Below, in pieces: positions 5,601-6,289 of a DNA stretch of 6,289 bases (position 1 is the stretch's first letter; every line of letters starts with the position of its first letter). The stretch covers positions 1 to 6,289 of the forward strand of contig CAIVYV010000053.1 in NCBI GenBank assembly GCA_903910215.1, read 5' to 3'. This DNA comes from an uncultured Pseudomonadota bacterium. Lineage in GTDB: Bacteria; Pseudomonadota; Gammaproteobacteria; Steroidobacterales; Steroidobacteraceae. A program made the position numbers and the translations under genes. The notes under the pieces are model-generated. The model was not told the DNA's origin. It saw only the letters and a list, made by a program, of their open reading frames with translations, and made no database searches.

Positions 5601-6101
5601 GGCGCGTGCGACGATGACGCGCGCAGCGCGCAGCAATCGTCCGTTAAGCGTATAGCCGCGTTGAATCACGGCGAGAACCGAGTTGGGCTCGGCGGTTTCG
5701 GAGGGCTGCGCCGCCATCGCCTCGTGCAGATTCGCATCGAAGGGCTCGCCCACCGGATTAAGGTCGACGATGCCCGCTTTCTCCATTGCTTTAGCGAGCA
5801 ACCGCTGCGTTGCGGCCTGCCCTTCGGCGAGCGCCGCTGCATCCGCTTTACCAGCGTTCTCGACACCGAGGTCAAGGCTGTCTTTTACGGGCAGCAGCTC
5901 CGCAGCGAACTTCTCGAGGGCATAGCGATGCGCCTGCTCAACATCGCGTTGCGCGCGCTTTCGAATGTTGTCGAGTTCAGCGAAAACACGAAGCTTTTCA
6001 TCCTTCAGCTGCTCGACGAGCGCGCGCGTCACCGCAAGCTCCTCGCGCAGCGACTCGAGTTCCGGGCTGGCCGCAGCCGCCTGTTCCGGCGATTCACTCA
6101 T
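5592..6101 (-). CDS. grpE: GrpE nucleotide-exchange factor for DnaK
   Basis: GrpE is a homodimer that opens the DnaK nucleotide cleft to release ADP and also acts as a heat sensor for the chaperone cycle. The protein is 169 residues, slightly shorter than E. coli GrpE (197) because the acidic N-terminal tail is short. Residues about 14-70 form the long dimeric coiled-coil helix (heptad-like LESLREELAVTRALVEQLKD region), residues about 70-110 the helical bundle, and about 115-166 the beta-wing that contacts DnaK. The family signature is present: FDANLHEAM at 121-129 and then GYTLNGRLLRAARVIVA at 149-165. The ATG is preceded by TAAGGTGAT at suitable spacing. It begins 101 bp after the hrcA stop and ends 92 bp before dnaK. 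I found no convincing heat-shock promoter of its own, so it is probably transcribed from upstream of hrcA. Confidence 0.97.
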   Translation of the reverse strand: MSESPEQAAAASPELESLREELAVTRALVEQLKDEKLRVFAELDNIRKRAQRDVEQAHRYALEKFAAELLPVKDSLDLGVENAGKADAAALAEGQAATQRLLAKAMEKAGIVDLNPVGEPFDANLHEAMAAQPSETAEPNSVLAVIQRGYTLNGRLLRAARVIVARAPG

Positions 6102-6106
6102 GGAAT

Positions 6107-6115
6107 ATCACCTTA
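6107..6115 (-). promoter_or_regulatory. Ribosome binding site of grpE
   Basis: TAAGGTGAT on the minus strand, 5 nt before the grpE ATG, resembles the anti-Shine-Dalgarno complement TAAGGAGGTGAT with three bases missing. It supports the chosen ATG. The rest of the hrcA-grpE gap (6116-6202) is A+T-richer, with TTTGAG and TCCCAT separated by 18 nt, which is too wide for a credible sigma-32 promoter. Confidence 0.65.
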
Positions 6116-6202
6116 AAAACAATGATTTACGATGGGAATTTAGAATTAGCTACAGCTCAAAGCCGCCGCTATCTGACCCACTCCCTGACGCGTAGATGGG
6201 GT

Positions 6203-6289
6203 CTAGCGGCGGGAATTCAAGGCGGAGCCTAGGAGCCGCGCCGTCATGTCAACGATGGGGATCACTCGCTCGTAGGCCATGCGAGTCGG
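6203..6289 (-). CDS. hrcA: Heat-inducible transcription repressor HrcA, C-terminal 28 residues (cut by window edge)
   Basis: HrcA is the repressor that binds CIRCE operators of groE and dnaK-type operons and is kept active by GroEL. The minus-strand frame entering the window reads PTRMAYERVIPIVDMTARLL and ends eight residues later in a TAG at 6205-6203. The pattern GPTRM-Y-R-I-V-T--L is the characteristic HrcA C-terminus, and position directly upstream of grpE is the usual HrcA location. The piece is short, so identity rests on this motif plus context. The initiation region and any CIRCE element lie outside the window. Confidence 0.88.
   Translation of the reverse strand, partial: PTRMAYERVIPIVDMTARLLGSALNSRR

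Noticed and set aside
3685..5655. A 656-codon open frame on the plus strand, antisense to nearly all of dnaK and the start of the grpE end
   Set aside because: Long open frames opposite Hsp70 genes are a known by-product of their codon bias and have caused false annotations (such as a supposed NAD-specific glutamate dehydrogenase). It has low-complexity Leu/Arg/Asp/His-rich composition, no recognisable domain, and overlaps a certain gene.
6102..6202. Search for a CIRCE operator or sigma-32 promoter before grpE
   Set aside because: No TTAGCACTC-N9-GAGTGCTAA-like inverted repeat is present, and the best sigma-32-like pair (TTTGAG and TCCCAT) has an 18-nt spacer and mismatches.
1..6289. Search for mobile elements, tRNAs, CRISPR repeats, phage or defence genes
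   Set aside because: The whole window is occupied by conserved housekeeping genes with short gaps; no terminal repeats, transposase, array or RNA gene pattern was found.

Overview
The window is a G+C-rich stretch of bacterial chromosome with all recognisable genes on the minus strand. Read in the direction of transcription (right to left) the order is hrcA (3' end only), grpE, dnaK, dnaJ, dapB, carA, carB (5' end only). This order, with a heat-shock chaperone block followed by dapB and carAB, is typical of Gammaproteobacteria. The presence of hrcA next to grpE points away from enteric bacteria and Pseudomonas and toward a Xanthomonadales-like or other early-branching gammaproteobacterial lineage. 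This placement rests on gene order and protein character only; no database search was possible.

Right part (6289 to 2388): the last 28 codons of the heat-shock repressor HrcA, a 101-bp A+T-richer gap, the nucleotide-exchange factor GrpE, a 92-bp gap, the Hsp70 chaperone DnaK, and its J-domain co-chaperone DnaJ 25 bp further on. The three chaperone proteins form one ATP-driven folding cycle: DnaJ delivers substrate and stimulates ATP hydrolysis by DnaK, and GrpE releases ADP. The grpE-dnaK gap contains a close match to a sigma-32 heat-shock promoter (CTTGAA, 14-nt spacer, CCCCATTTA), so dnaK-dnaJ can probably be transcribed apart from hrcA-grpE. No CIRCE (HrcA operator) is visible in the window; if it exists it lies upstream of hrcA, outside.

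Middle (2369 to 1563): dapB, dihydrodipicolinate reductase of the lysine/diaminopimelate pathway, starts 18 bp after dnaJ with a good ribosome binding site and no terminator between them, so it probably shares transcripts with the chaperone genes.

Left part (1562 to 1): a 208-bp gap with a candidate sigma-70 promoter and a strong intrinsic terminator lying between that promoter and carA, then carA (GTG start) and carB, the two subunits of carbamoyl-phosphate synthetase for arginine and pyrimidine synthesis. The promoter-terminator arrangement suggests either simple separation of the dapB and carAB units or attenuation of carAB.

No mobile element, tRNA, rRNA or CRISPR was seen. The window is essentially a conserved housekeeping region; its most informative parts are the regulatory gaps. 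I did not find an undescribed system.
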